DNA of 64,000 bases from an uncultured Desulfobulbaceae bacterium (GCA_945787445.1 CALZHT010000001.1:1-64000), one strand, 5' to 3'; numbered from the stretch's first letter, positions 1 to 9,125 are shown. Numbers and translations are program-made. The notes: generated by a model from the sequence alone, not told the origin.

Positions 1-1247
1 AGCCGTCCGGTGAATTTTATGGGAGTGGTTAGAAACAAAGTGGAGAGCCCGGGACAATCAAAACCTTCCCCTATCAGTTGTAAGGTGGCTATGAGTATGT
101 CTATTTCGCCATTATGGATCCTTTCAACCAACCTTGCCCGTTCTTCAGTCGGAAGCTGGCCGGTAAGAACCGCTGTTTCGAAGGAATTTGCCCCTTCCCG
201 TTCGTTTTCTTCAGCAACCAGGATCCTCAGCTGTTCACAATGGGCTACTCTGTCACTGACCACCAGAATGGTCCCTGATCCGCTTTTAGCCTCTGCAAGG
301 ATATCCCGGACAATCTGTCTGTTTCTCTCCTTGTTTTCAGTAAGGGCTTTCATCAGAGCCTGGTAATTGCCCCGATAGATATATGTAAAGTGGGTAGGTC
401 GCTGAATAAATATCGGCTTGAGAACAGCGCCGCTGGTGTGGAGATCATCCGGATTTACCTGGTAAGATCTTTCTCCAAGATAATAATAGATGAGGTTTGT
501 AAGCCCGTCTCGCCGATAAGCAGTTGCGGACAGCCCCAATAAATACTTACAATCAAATGCGGTAACCACATCGGTAAACAGTGAGGCTGGCACCCTGTGG
601 CATTCATCCACACAAACCTGGCCGAACTGTTCGGGAAGTTCATCAAGGCGGTTTCTGGCGCTATTAACGATGGCAACGGTTATGGGCTTTATGTCGAACC
701 GGCCATCTCCAATGCAGCCGGCCTCAATTTCCAAAAACTCCCGTATCCTTTCCAGCCATTGATACAGGAGTTCCTTGCTATGAACGATGATGATGGTAGG
801 TTGTCGCCGTTTGGCGATAACAGCAAGCGCAATTATGGTTTTTCCCGATCCTGTACCTGACTCAAGCACACCAAAATCATGGTTGAGGATATGATATACA
901 GCTGTTTTTTGATAGGGACGCAGTTTGCCGTGAAAAACAAAATCGACTTCCGGTAACAGGCGGCGCTGGTCTTCGATCAAAAGGGTTGCGTGTTGCGCTA
1001 AAATTTTCCTGCTGAACTGCACTGCCTGCCGGGCAAAACCCCGTGGAAAATGGAGCCCATCTTTCCACTCCTTGTAATAATATAAATATGGTTTGAGCTT
1101 TTTACCGATCCAGCGCCCATATTTTCGTGCATCTCGGTATTTCGGGTTGGCAATGGTCAGTCTTTTTTTGAGTCCATTGATCAATGATGGCGGTGCATTC
1201 TGCAAACAGCAGTCTGCTGCAACTTTCAATATAATCTTTTTGTTCAT
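1..1247 (-). CDS. DEAD/DEAH-type superfamily II helicase, C-terminus cut by window edge
   Basis: The minus frame is open from an ATG at 1247 to the left edge, giving 415 residues of a longer protein. A GGAAG Shine-Dalgarno lies 8 nt before the ATG. Visible helicase motifs are a Q-like LRPYQKTAV segment, Walker A GTGSGK (about residue 130), motif II DECH (about 213), GLSATAYRRDGL as motif III, and a motif V region LIGEGFDCPGLS near the edge. The order fits SSL2/XPB/type III restriction-like SF2 enzymes. The first ~115 residues are basic and aromatic (ARKYGRWIGKKLKPYLYYY) and look like a DNA-binding or accessory domain that I cannot name. It is probably an ATP-dependent DNA translocase or repair helicase. 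No methylase or restriction partner is visible upstream, so a restriction role cannot be argued. Confidence 0.85.
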   Translation of the reverse strand, partial: MNKKIILKVAADCCLQNAPPSLINGLKKRLTIANPKYRDARKYGRWIGKKLKPYLYYYKEWKDGLHFPRGFARQAVQFSRKILAQHATLLIEDQRRLLPEVDFVFHGKLRPYQKTAVYHILNHDFGVLESGTGSGKTIIALAVIAKRRQPTIIIVHSKELLYQWLERIREFLEIEAGCIGDGRFDIKPITVAIVNSARNRLDELPEQFGQVCVDECHRVPASLFTDVVTAFDCKYLLGLSATAYRRDGLTNLIYYYLGERSYQVNPDDLHTSGAVLKPIFIQRPTHFTYIYRGNYQALMKALTENKERNRQIVRDILAEAKSGSGTILVVSDRVAHCEQLRILVAEENEREGANSFETAVLTGQLPTEERARLVERIHNGEIDILIATLQLIGEGFDCPGLSTLFLTTPIKFTGR

Positions 1248-1381
1248 AAAAAATGCTTCCGGGACACTAATTCCCTCTGAACACGATCAACAAGCACGGA
1301 GAGCAAAACGTATACTCTCAAAGATTTACCTCTGTGAGCTTTGTGTTTTCTGCGCTGAATACATAGTTTTTAGGTTCTATC

Positions 1382-2998
1382 CTACTTGGCAATGGCGGCA
1401 GAAAGAACTTTAGCCTTAATTCTTACCGGGTATTGCTCAGATTCCCTGGATATACGGACAGGAGCAGAATAGCTCCCCATTGGCTTAATAGGGCCGGGAA
1501 TTTTGACAACATCCCTATTATACACTTTGCCGGAAGAGTTTAATGATTCAACCTGCACGGTAATATCCCGAACTTGCACGGGGGCCCTGTTTTGCACCTG
1601 GATAAAAGTCTGGCCGCCTTTATCCATTTTCACCGCAGCCGCGAGATATTTATGCGGTTTTTTGGGAAGTTCAAGCTGTGCCAGAATGACCCCTGCCTTT
1701 TTTCCAAGCTCGGATTCACTTGATGCGGCTACGTTGAGATGCTCTATTGCCTTTGAATGCTGGCCGCTATGCAAAAACAGTTCACCCAATGCATAATTTG
1801 CATTGGCTGTGGGTAATAATGCATTGCTCTTTTGCAGGTCTCGAATCGCCGCGGCCTCCATGCCCAGTTGCTGTTGAATAATTCCTCGCCGTGAATACCA
1901 ACTGTAATAGCCGCTGTTCAAAGCAACGGCCTTATTGTAGGCAGAAAGTGCCTGCTGGGGCTTATTCTGCAAAAGCAACGCTTCACCCCGCAAGCCATGA
2001 AAAAATGACTCCTTCGGTTCCAGAGCAAGGGCCCTGTTGGCAAATTCCATTGCCTGGGAGGCTTGACCTTTACTAATCGCTTGCAGCCCTTTATCATAAT
2101 TGGCATATGCGTCTTTTGTTTTAAAAATTGCTGCCATTGTTTTTCGGTACTCTTCTTGGCCCACAACGCCACCGGAGGGTAGATCCTGCCGCATCCTGGC
2201 ATTCTTATTCACCCTTTCCTGTGAGGGCGGATGGCTAGCAAATAATCCTTGCAGCCAGTTCGGCCTTCTTTGTCCGCTTAAACGGACAAATTTTTGTTGC
2301 AAAGTTACTGCGGCGTTTGGTTCATAGCCGGCCTTGGACATATAAATCATGCCATAATGGTCTGCTTCAAGCTCATGAGCCCGGCTGTATTTCTGATTGA
2401 TCAAGCCCAAGCCGACAGCGGCGCTGCCGACCAGCAGGTCGGCATACTTGCTGTCTGCCGCAGCAACGCCGACTCCCATCGCCCCGGCCTGAAGAATCAT
2501 ACCCCTTTCTACTCCCTTAGCACCATGGCGTGCTGCGGCGTGGACGATCTCATGCCCTAAAACAGCAGCCAATTCGGCTTCATTCTCCAATTCCACAAGC
2601 AAGCCCCTGTTAATTGCGATCTTTCCTCCTGGCAGGGCCCAGGCATTGGGGACGGAATTGTTAAGCACTACAAATTCATAGGGCAAATCAGGCCTGTCGC
2701 TGATTTTTGCCAACCTTTTGCCGATAGTGCTGACATAATTACCTACTTCCGGATAGGTATTTAATTTTCCCCCTTGCGACTGCTGGGCCGGCAGGTAATT
2801 TTCGCGCCCCAGGTTAATTTCACTCGCTTGGGAAACAAGGTGCAATTCACGCTCGCCGGTGACCGGATTAACCGCACACCCTCCTATACCCGTGCCAATT
2901 ATGGCACAACAAAAGAGCACCATCCAAAAAAATGGGTACTCAGTTATCGTGCTCCTTTTTTCCGTGTTCTGAGAACACAACCGTCCTATCAATTGCAT
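1382..2998 (-). CDS. M48 family metalloprotease lipoprotein with TPR repeats (BepA/YfgC-like)
   Basis: The 538-residue protein is a zinc metallopeptidase of the outer-membrane quality-control type. A hydrophobic segment at about residues 26–40 ends in GIGGC, a plausible lipobox with lipidated Cys41. The zinc site is HEIVH (149–153), with the third ligand in ELEAD (209–213), both diagnostic of M48. Residues ~280–420 form TPR helices (SFFHGLRGEALLLQNKPQQA and similar), followed by a C-terminal beta-rich region. BepA homologues degrade or assist stalled LptD/BamA-class proteins in the periplasm. The ATG at 2998 has AAGGGG 10 nt upstream, although the signal sequence begins 25 residues later, so an internal start near codon 26 is an alternative. 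Confidence 0.88.
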   Translation of the reverse strand: MQLIGRLCSQNTEKRSTITEYPFFWMVLFCCAIIGTGIGGCAVNPVTGERELHLVSQASEINLGRENYLPAQQSQGGKLNTYPEVGNYVSTIGKRLAKISDRPDLPYEFVVLNNSVPNAWALPGGKIAINRGLLVELENEAELAAVLGHEIVHAAARHGAKGVERGMILQAGAMGVGVAAADSKYADLLVGSAAVGLGLINQKYSRAHELEADHYGMIYMSKAGYEPNAAVTLQQKFVRLSGQRRPNWLQGLFASHPPSQERVNKNARMRQDLPSGGVVGQEEYRKTMAAIFKTKDAYANYDKGLQAISKGQASQAMEFANRALALEPKESFFHGLRGEALLLQNKPQQALSAYNKAVALNSGYYSWYSRRGIIQQQLGMEAAAIRDLQKSNALLPTANANYALGELFLHSGQHSKAIEHLNVAASSESELGKKAGVILAQLELPKKPHKYLAAAVKMDKGGQTFIQVQNRAPVQVRDITVQVESLNSSGKVYNRDVVKIPGPIKPMGSYSAPVRISRESEQYPVRIKAKVLSAAIAK

Positions 2999-3372
2999 AT
3001 CGATCCAGCCCCTTCTTTCTTTTTAGCGAAAAGAGATGATTTCATAGTACAAGTAATTGCGAGTGCTGTAAACAGCCATGGCACCTGTGGGAAGGCAGCA
3101 CACCCAACCGAATAATATCAGGTATACTGGCGCATTTATGGACGCTGTCATGCTCTTATTATCTGATACTATGATATTCTCGCGTATACGTTTTTATCAG
3201 GCATAAAAGCCTTTCACCAGTAAGCTGTTATGAGAAAAAAATATCCAATCCACCGGAGAAAAAGTATATTTCCGTTCCCAATCACCAGGAGTTTTACTTT
3301 AATAAAAGCCTTAATGTTCCTACCTTCATTAAAGAATACAGAAAAGCTGATAAATGTTGTCGATTCAGCGAA
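2999..3372. other. intergenic stretch without a gene
   Basis: These 374 bases separate the M48 protease gene from the cyclase gene, both read leftward. The sequence is AT-rich. It should hold the protease promoter and the end of the cyclase transcript. I see no convincing coding frame, hairpin terminator, or match to the repeat families found elsewhere in the window. Confidence 0.5.
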
Positions 3373-5481
3373 TTACTTGTGGTCAAATACCGTCACGCCA
3401 TCCCATGTTTCCAGAGGCGGTTTGGCCCTGTATTGTTCAATACGCTTTATATATAATGAGGAAGGTTTATCATCAGGCACTTCCTGTAGTATCTGTCTGA
3501 ATATCTCCTCAGCCTCATCCCAATTCCCGGTCCGGAAGGCAACCAAGCCCGTCTCAAAAATATGCACTCTTTCAGGCCAGCTCGGGTCCATCTTTTCCCG
3601 GAAGCCCATCAACTCATAGATGGTCACGGCTTTTCCCTTACCCTTTACCCGAACCAGATCAAGGTCGCGCAGCAGAAAACGGTCATCGAGCCGTTTCGCC
3701 ATGGAGTCGCTGACTATAACGTGGGTGCCATACACTTTGTTCAATCCTTCAAGCCGTGAAGCAAGATTGACATCATCGCCGATGATGGTGTAATCCATAA
3801 ACTCCCGGCTCCCCAAATTCCCCACTGTTACTACGCCGGTGTTCAAGCCTATGCCTATATCAATCTGTGCCATGCCCTCATCTCTATGTTTGCTATTAAG
3901 GACAGCAAGCTTTTCCAACATGGAGAGGGCTGCTTCCGCAGCTTTCACCGGATGATCAGGGAGATCTACCGGGGCGCCGAAAAAGGCCATAATGGCATCG
4001 CCCATGAGCTTATCAAGGGTGCCTTTTTTATCGAAAACCAAGGGAATCATGGCATCAAAGTAATTATTGAGCAGAATACCGGTCTGTCTGGCGCCCAATC
4101 CCTCGGAAATCGTGGTAAAACCACGCAGGTCCGAAAACAGGATGGAAAGCTCCTGGCTCTTGCCTTCCAGTGATACGGTGATATCGCCACGGATGAGTTT
4201 GTTGACCACGCTTGGTGAAACGTATTTGCCGAACAAGCTGGTGACCATCAGTGATTTCTTCCTGGCAAATGTTTTTTCCAGAGCCACGCCCACGACAAAC
4301 TGGGTGAAGAAAACCGCGATCAAGGGGGCCGTATCTATCCACAACAGCTTTTTCAGAAACAGCATATAGGAGATCCACACAAGGAAAAAAATGCTGATTA
4401 GGAGAACACACGACTCCAAAACCGTACCCACCCTAGGTGAATAAAACATCAATCCAATAATCCCAAGCAGGATGATCAGCATGGATACAGTGGTCGTGGG
4501 CATCCTCACTATATAGTTCTGATTGAGGATCGTTTCTGTAGCATGGGCATGGCAGGCAACCCCTGGTTCTTTTTCCCCTAAAACACCTCCTACTAAAACA
4601 CCAAACTTTTCCTTGTATCCACTGATCCCTTTAAACCTTGACAATGGCGTACTGAGAAAATCCTTCTGCGTTGCAAGAATGCTCCCGACAAGGACGATTC
4701 TGCCTTTTACGATTTCTGGCTCAAAACGATTTAGAACCACATCTGCATAGGAAAGATGGACAAATGATTTATAATCACCGTAATAATTGATTAACAGCTC
4801 CGGGTAAGGCAATCTCAGCTGCTTTTCTTCCTTGGCACCAAGGAAGAAATATTCTTCTTCTGAAAAATCAAAATCATACGAAAGGTTAAGAAAAACTCTT
4901 GCGATCTCTAACGAAAATGCGGGAAAGAGCTGAAGTTCTCCATCAGCCTGAGGCTTTGCATTAAAAAATCTGATCTTCCGCAAGACTTCATCCGTATCAA
5001 GCGGGACATCAATAAATCCATCACCGATCATTCCCTCCTGAAAAAGTGGCAGGGGAGCTATTTCTTCAATGCCCGGAGCGGACGACACTCTGGCAAGCAC
5101 AACATTATTACACTCGGCAATGGTATGGGCTAAGATAGTATCCGCTTGAGGATCAAGATCAGGGGCGCCCAGTATCATATCCAAGCCAATGATCTCCGCA
5201 CCTGCCTGGCAAAGATTCCTCAGAGCCTCACTTAATTGACGGCGCGACCAGCTCCCTTTTTTTCTCTTAAGCTCAATTGCACTTTTTTCATCCAAGAGGA
5301 CCAAGACAATCTTTCCGGATGTTTCAAGGGAGCCACGCCATTTAATGCGCAAGTCGAATAAAAAGTTATCCGCTCTATTGAACAGGCCGGTATTATATAA
5401 TGAAATTATGCTGATGAGAATAAAGGCGGTACACAGCAATGACAAAACGACTTGTGACAGGTTGAGCCGTTTGGCTGTCAT
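3373..5481 (-). CDS. CHASE2 sensor adenylate/guanylate cyclase
   Basis: The 702-residue membrane protein has one N-terminal membrane helix (about 10–30), a periplasmic CHASE2 sensor domain (about 35–330, with FDLRIKWRG and VLLDEKSAIEL), three closely spaced membrane helices (about 335–410), and a class III nucleotide cyclase domain. The cyclase carries the metal-binding FSDLRGF and GDAIMAFFGAP segments and the late IGDDVNLASRLE motif. The C-terminus (about 635–690) looks TPR-like. It should make cAMP or cGMP in response to an extracytoplasmic cue. Its ATG lies two bases after the stop of the upstream secreted-protein gene (5484–6527), so the two are almost certainly co-transcribed and perhaps functionally coupled. 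The cNMP-binding HDOD protein at 13423–14973 is a possible receptor for the signal. Confidence 0.92.
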   Translation of the reverse strand: MTAKRLNLSQVVLSLLCTAFILISIISLYNTGLFNRADNFLFDLRIKWRGSLETSGKIVLVLLDEKSAIELKRKKGSWSRRQLSEALRNLCQAGAEIIGLDMILGAPDLDPQADTILAHTIAECNNVVLARVSSAPGIEEIAPLPLFQEGMIGDGFIDVPLDTDEVLRKIRFFNAKPQADGELQLFPAFSLEIARVFLNLSYDFDFSEEEYFFLGAKEEKQLRLPYPELLINYYGDYKSFVHLSYADVVLNRFEPEIVKGRIVLVGSILATQKDFLSTPLSRFKGISGYKEKFGVLVGGVLGEKEPGVACHAHATETILNQNYIVRMPTTTVSMLIILLGIIGLMFYSPRVGTVLESCVLLISIFFLVWISYMLFLKKLLWIDTAPLIAVFFTQFVVGVALEKTFARKKSLMVTSLFGKYVSPSVVNKLIRGDITVSLEGKSQELSILFSDLRGFTTISEGLGARQTGILLNNYFDAMIPLVFDKKGTLDKLMGDAIMAFFGAPVDLPDHPVKAAEAALSMLEKLAVLNSKHRDEGMAQIDIGIGLNTGVVTVGNLGSREFMDYTIIGDDVNLASRLEGLNKVYGTHVIVSDSMAKRLDDRFLLRDLDLVRVKGKGKAVTIYELMGFREKMDPSWPERVHIFETGLVAFRTGNWDEAEEIFRQILQEVPDDKPSSLYIKRIEQYRAKPPLETWDGVTVFDHK

Positions 5482-5483
5482 GT

Positions 5484-6527
5484 TCAGAACCTGGGAGCAG
5501 ATGCCAGATAGCGCGGCACTTTCCCTTCAATGCCTCCAATGGGGCTCGAAACAATAACGATTACCCGGCACTTCTTTAGAATTTGTGAAGCGCGATCTTC
5601 TGCCTTTAACTTCTGGGCGTCTTGTTCACTTATGACAAGATTGGTTTTGGCGAGTCCTTCGACCTGTTGAGCATCTGCAACAATGAACCGGCCCCGTTTT
5701 TTTCTCTTGCGGCTGTTGGTGGCATGGGCCTCTTGCACCGGTAATAAAAAGCCGGCCCTGGCGAGTATCCGTTCGATGGAGCCTCTGTCTGAGCGCAGTT
5801 CATCTTTGGACTCCGAGGATACAACATACTGCATCATGCCGCGGTTGATTAGAGCAGCTTCCTCAATCTCTTTCAGCTCGTAGACTGTCTCGCCGGTTTC
5901 ACTTTTGATCTTTGGAAACAAAGCGGGCTCCACTTTCTTGTCAGTATCAAGATCGCGGGCATCGACGACCAGCCACGGCTGATCCTCATCATCAAGCTTT
6001 GAAATCAAAGGTTTAATGGGAAAATCTTTCCAGATCTTGGTAGATTTCAGGTGGGTGAGGAGTTTGGCGGTTAAGCCCTGAATGCCCTTTATTTGTGCGA
6101 CTTTGGTAACTTCATAATAGGGCTTTTTCACATTATCCACAAACACGCTTTTATACGTGCTGTCACGCATAAACGCTTTGAGATGAACAACAACCCTTCC
6201 TTTGCCCAGGGCTTTTAGGGTGTTTTTGTCATCAAGATGCAATCCTGCTGCCAGTTTGAGAATATTTCCTGAGGCGACAACACTTGCCGCTGCCTGCGCC
6301 CTTGGCCGCGAACTGGCGTTTTTGTATAAATACCCCCTGCCGATGCCGTAAATCTTGCCGTTTTTCCAATCGATCCAGCCATTGGCATGCTTTTCAATAT
6401 ATGGTTCAAAGCGTTCTTTATCTACACTGCCAGACACAGCCGGCAATAAAAGTCCACATAGCATCATAAAGATGAAAAGCTTGCCGTGGCGGAGCAAATA
6501 GCAATTATAAAACGGTCTGATTTTCAT
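5484..6527 (-). CDS. secreted protein of unknown function, paired with the CHASE2 cyclase
   Basis: The open frame reaches 6623, but the ATG at 6527 is the better start. It has a strong GGGGGAAG ribosome site and begins a signal peptide (KLFIFMMLCGLLLPAVSGS) with a likely cleavage near residue 36. The mature 310 residues begin with a region containing WIDWKNGKIYGIGRGYL and RAQAAASVVASGNIL, which resembles LPP20-type lipoproteins of Gram-negative bacteria, but there is no lipobox Cys here. The rest is mixed charged sequence without a catalytic motif I recognise. Two bases separate its stop from the cyclase start, so it may supply or tune the periplasmic signal read by CHASE2. That role is inferred from context only. 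Confidence 0.75.
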   Translation of the reverse strand: MKIRPFYNCYLLRHGKLFIFMMLCGLLLPAVSGSVDKERFEPYIEKHANGWIDWKNGKIYGIGRGYLYKNASSRPRAQAAASVVASGNILKLAAGLHLDDKNTLKALGKGRVVVHLKAFMRDSTYKSVFVDNVKKPYYEVTKVAQIKGIQGLTAKLLTHLKSTKIWKDFPIKPLISKLDDEDQPWLVVDARDLDTDKKVEPALFPKIKSETGETVYELKEIEEAALINRGMMQYVVSSESKDELRSDRGSIERILARAGFLLPVQEAHATNSRKRKKRGRFIVADAQQVEGLAKTNLVISEQDAQKLKAEDRASQILKKCRVIVIVSSPIGGIEGKVPRYLASAPRF

Positions 6528-6632
6528 ATCTTCCCCCAGAGAGTATAAATTCGTAAACAACAGTAAAAATGCAAAAACATCGCTATTTAATTCTGAAAAG
6601 CCCAATGTGTCAAATAATACCACATTTCAAAA

Positions 6633-6737
6633 TTGATGATCCCACAAAAAGTTGGGAAAGCCGTTAACGTGCCATGTAATTTCAACTAATTATAACGTAA
6701 TACATCGATGAAATCGTATTTTTTACGATTTCATCAA
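6633..6737 (+). repeat. dispersed repeat R1, copy 1 (best hairpin)
   Basis: This ~105-bp copy starts TTGATGATCCC and ends TTTCATCAA. Its core (AACGTGCCATGTAATTTCAA) recurs at 12951–13026 and, inverted, at 20898–21000. The right end is a perfect 12-bp stem, GATGAAATCGTA against TACGATTTCATC, around a T-rich loop. The left end can form a small TCCC/GGGA hairpin. It carries no coding frame. A fragment of the left end is repeated directly after it. Confidence 0.85.
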
Positions 6738-6739
6738 AA

Positions 6740-6770
6740 TTGATGATCCCGCAAAAAGTCAAGAAAAAGC
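6740..6770 (+). repeat. truncated R1 repeat (left end only)
   Basis: Immediately after R1 copy 1, the left terminus is repeated as TTGATGATCCCGCAAAAAGT and then diverges. It looks like the stub of a second tandem copy, or the result of one R1 landing beside another. Confidence 0.6.
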
Positions 6771-6800
6771 ATACTGTTTATGCCCAATTACACTCTTTAA

Positions 6801-7012
6801 CCCGCATTTCTCACAAAGAACGTCGCAAGAAGCTGGAAAGCGTTGTGGATACAAGGCGCGGGCAGGAAAATACCCGCAGGTGCCGCGAAGCAAATGCCCT
6901 TGGAGTGCATACTTGTCCCGCCATAGGCGGGATTGAGGGTGTTTTCCAAGCGCAAAGCAGTAGACGCCATGCTTGCCGGCTTCGCAGTTGGTCCGCTTGT
7001 GAGAAATGCGGG
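6801..7012. mobile_element. MITE-like element R2, copy A, with 16-bp inverted ends and TTAA duplication
   Basis: The 212-bp element begins CCCGCATTTCTCACAA and ends TTGTGAGAAATGCGGG, a perfect 16-bp terminal inverted repeat. It is flanked by direct TTAA at 6797–6800 and 7013–7016, which reads as a 4-bp target-site duplication. Several inner hairpins are visible, for example GTCCCGCC/GGCGGGAT and GCGCGGG/CCCGC. No transposase frame is present. A diverged second copy with its own 4-bp duplication lies at 29690–29890. It is best explained as a non-autonomous transposon moved by an element elsewhere in the genome. Confidence 0.85.
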
Positions 7013-7128
7013 TTAAGCACCTTCTTGGTATTCTCCCTCAGATCGCGAGCCACTCCATAGGCGGACAAAATTTCATTTGACATGTATTGCCCAGGCGGCT
7101 ATAGCCATATACCTGATTCCGTGAGCGT

Positions 7129-7271
7129 CCGACAGTGGTTCGGATGCGCGAAGGTAACGAATTTGATTATCCTAGTGCGATATCAAAGAGTTACCGACAG
7201 GTACGCGAGCCTGCGAGACTCCGAAGCAGACGCCCCGAAGGAAGTGCCCCTGGGGTGCGAGCCGCTGTCGG
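7129..7271. repeat. structured intergenic element of nested inverted repeats
   Basis: The outer arms CCGACAGTGG (7129–7138) and CCGCTGTCGG (7262–7271) pair at 9 of 10 positions. They enclose an inner hairpin (7153–7195) with GGTAAC/GTTACC and TTTGAT/ATCAAA arms, and a GC-rich region with CCCCTGGGG. The sequence is far richer in GC than its surroundings. It could be a hairpin RNA in the ettA leader or another small mobile repeat. I found no second copy in the window and cannot match it to a known RNA family. Confidence 0.5.
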
Positions 7272-7439
7272 ATACCCCGCAGGGCGGCATGGTGAATATG
7301 AAGCCACCATGAATAGCAGACTATAGTGTCGTAAATTCTTTTGCTCAAGCAATACAGCAGGCTCCTGCCGTCACGGATTCAGGATACTTTCCACCAATAC
7401 CTTCATACAACCAAAACATTCTGAGGATATACTTTCCCC

Positions 7440-9125
7440 ATGAGCACAGAACCTAATAAAATCATCTATTCCATGATCAGTGTCAGCAAATTTTACGAAA
7501 AAAAACCGATACTGAAAGACATAAGTCTTTCCTATTTTTATGGCGCCAAAATCGGGGTATTGGGCCTGAACGGTTCCGGAAAAACTTCACTGCTCCGCAT
7601 TTTAGCCGGTGAAGATAAGGAGTATAACGGCAAGACCTCTATTTCTCCAGGATTGACCGTGGGCTATCTCGAGCAGGAACCACATCTTGATGAGTCAAAA
7701 ACCGTACGGCAAATTATTGAACAAGGTGTACAGGAAACAGTGGACCTTATTAATGAATTTAATGAAATAAACGAAAAGTTTGCCGAACCCATGTCTGATG
7801 ATGCAATGAACAACCTTATCGAGCGTCAAGCCGCAGTGCAGGAGAAGCTGGACGCTTGTAATGCCTGGGACCTCGACAGCAGGCTTGAAATGGCCATGGA
7901 TGCGCTGCGATGTCCTCCGGGCGATACTCCCATCACTGTCCTTTCAGGGGGCGAGCACCGGCGGGTAGCCCTTTGCCGCCTGCTCCTCAAAAAACCGGAC
8001 ATCCTGCTGTTGGACGAGCCTACCAACCATCTTGATGCTGAGACCGTGGCCTGGCTGGAGCATCATTTGCAGCGCTACGAAGGCACGGTCATTGCTGTGA
8101 CCCATGATCGGTATTTTCTGGACAATGTTGCCGGCTGGATACTTGAACTTGATCGCGGTCGCGGTATCCCCTGGAAAGGGAATTATTCTTCGTGGCTTGA
8201 GCAAAAGCAGAAGCGTCTGGAAATTGAGGAAAAAGGAGAAAGCAAACACAGGAAAACTCTGGAACGTGAGCTCGAATGGATACGGATGAGTGCCAAGGGC
8301 CGTCACGCCAAATCAAAGGCCCGGATAAAATCCTATGAGCAACTGCTTTCTCAGGAGAGCGAAAAACGTAGCCAAGACCTGGAAATTTATCTGCCACCGG
8401 GGCCAAGGCTTGGAAAAGTGGTTATTGCGTCTGAAAATGTCACTAAAGCCTTTGGTGAGAATATTCTTGTGGAAAACATGACTTTTTCTCTGCCCCCTGG
8501 CGGCATCATTGGTATCATTGGCCCTAACGGTGCTGGCAAAACTACGCTTTTCCGCATGATCACCAACCAGGAAACACCCGATTCCGGCACAGTAAAAATA
8601 GGTGAAACTGTAAAGCTCGCTTATGTGGATCAGAGCAGGGATGTCCTGGACTCTGAAAAATCGATCTGGGAGGCAATTTCAGATGGGGAGGAAACCATTA
8701 CCATAGGAAACCGGGAAGTCAATTCACGCGCCTATGTTGCCCGCTTTAATTTTTCCGGAACCGAACAGCAGAAAAAAGTGGGATTGCTTTCGGGTGGCCA
8801 GCGTAACCGAGTGCACCTGGCACGCATACTCAAAGAGGGCGCCAATGTCCTGCTTTTGGACGAACCAACCAATGACCTGGACGTTAATACCCTGCGGGCA
8901 CTGGAAGAGGCCCTTGAGAACTTTGCCGGTTGTGCCGTGGTAATTAGCCATGACCGCTGGTTTCTTGACAGGATTGCCACCCATATCCTTGCGTTCGAAG
9001 GCAACAGTAAGGTTGTCTGGTTTGACGGCAATTATTCTGAGTATGAGACAGATAGAAAAGCCCGTTTAGGAGCTGAAGCTGACCAGCCCCACCGCATTAA
9101 ATACCGGCATCTCACCCGGGATTAA
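7440..9125 (+). CDS. ettA: energy-dependent translational throttle protein EttA (ABC-F ATPase)
   Basis: The 561-residue protein has two ABC ATPase domains and no membrane segment, typical of ABC-F ribosome-binding factors, and its length matches EttA (about 555). Walker A motifs are GLNGSGKT and GPNGAGKT. Signatures are LSGGE and LSGGQ, and the Walker B/D-loop segments are DEPTNHLD and DEPTNDLD. The linker between the domains carries the charged P-site tRNA interaction motif, including ERELEWIRMSAKGRHAKSKAR. EttA binds the ribosomal E site and gates the first elongation step according to the ATP/ADP ratio. It is monocistronic, with a long repeat-rich leader upstream and only a weak GAGGA ribosome site. 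Confidence 0.95.
   Translation: MSTEPNKIIYSMISVSKFYEKKPILKDISLSYFYGAKIGVLGLNGSGKTSLLRILAGEDKEYNGKTSISPGLTVGYLEQEPHLDESKTVRQIIEQGVQETVDLINEFNEINEKFAEPMSDDAMNNLIERQAAVQEKLDACNAWDLDSRLEMAMDALRCPPGDTPITVLSGGEHRRVALCRLLLKKPDILLLDEPTNHLDAETVAWLEHHLQRYEGTVIAVTHDRYFLDNVAGWILELDRGRGIPWKGNYSSWLEQKQKRLEIEEKGESKHRKTLERELEWIRMSAKGRHAKSKARIKSYEQLLSQESEKRSQDLEIYLPPGPRLGKVVIASENVTKAFGENILVENMTFSLPPGGIIGIIGPNGAGKTTLFRMITNQETPDSGTVKIGETVKLAYVDQSRDVLDSEKSIWEAISDGEETITIGNREVNSRAYVARFNFSGTEQQKKVGLLSGGQRNRVHLARILKEGANVLLLDEPTNDLDVNTLRALEEALENFAGCAVVISHDRWFLDRIATHILAFEGNSKVVWFDGNYSEYETDRKARLGAEADQPHRIKYRHLTRD

Noticed and set aside
597-860. Plus-strand frames through the helicase gene
   Set aside because: They oppose a continuous minus-strand frame with all SF2 helicase motifs, so they are antisense shadows.
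6801-7012. MITE copies as tmRNA, SRP RNA or other housekeeping RNA
   Set aside because: Perfect inverted ends and distinct 4-bp target duplications fit transposition, and no conserved RNA motifs were seen.
7171-7180. Shared TATCCTAGTG between the 7.1 kb and 15.1 kb intergenic elements
   Set aside because: Only 10 bases agree and the surrounding sequence does not align, so chance is likely.
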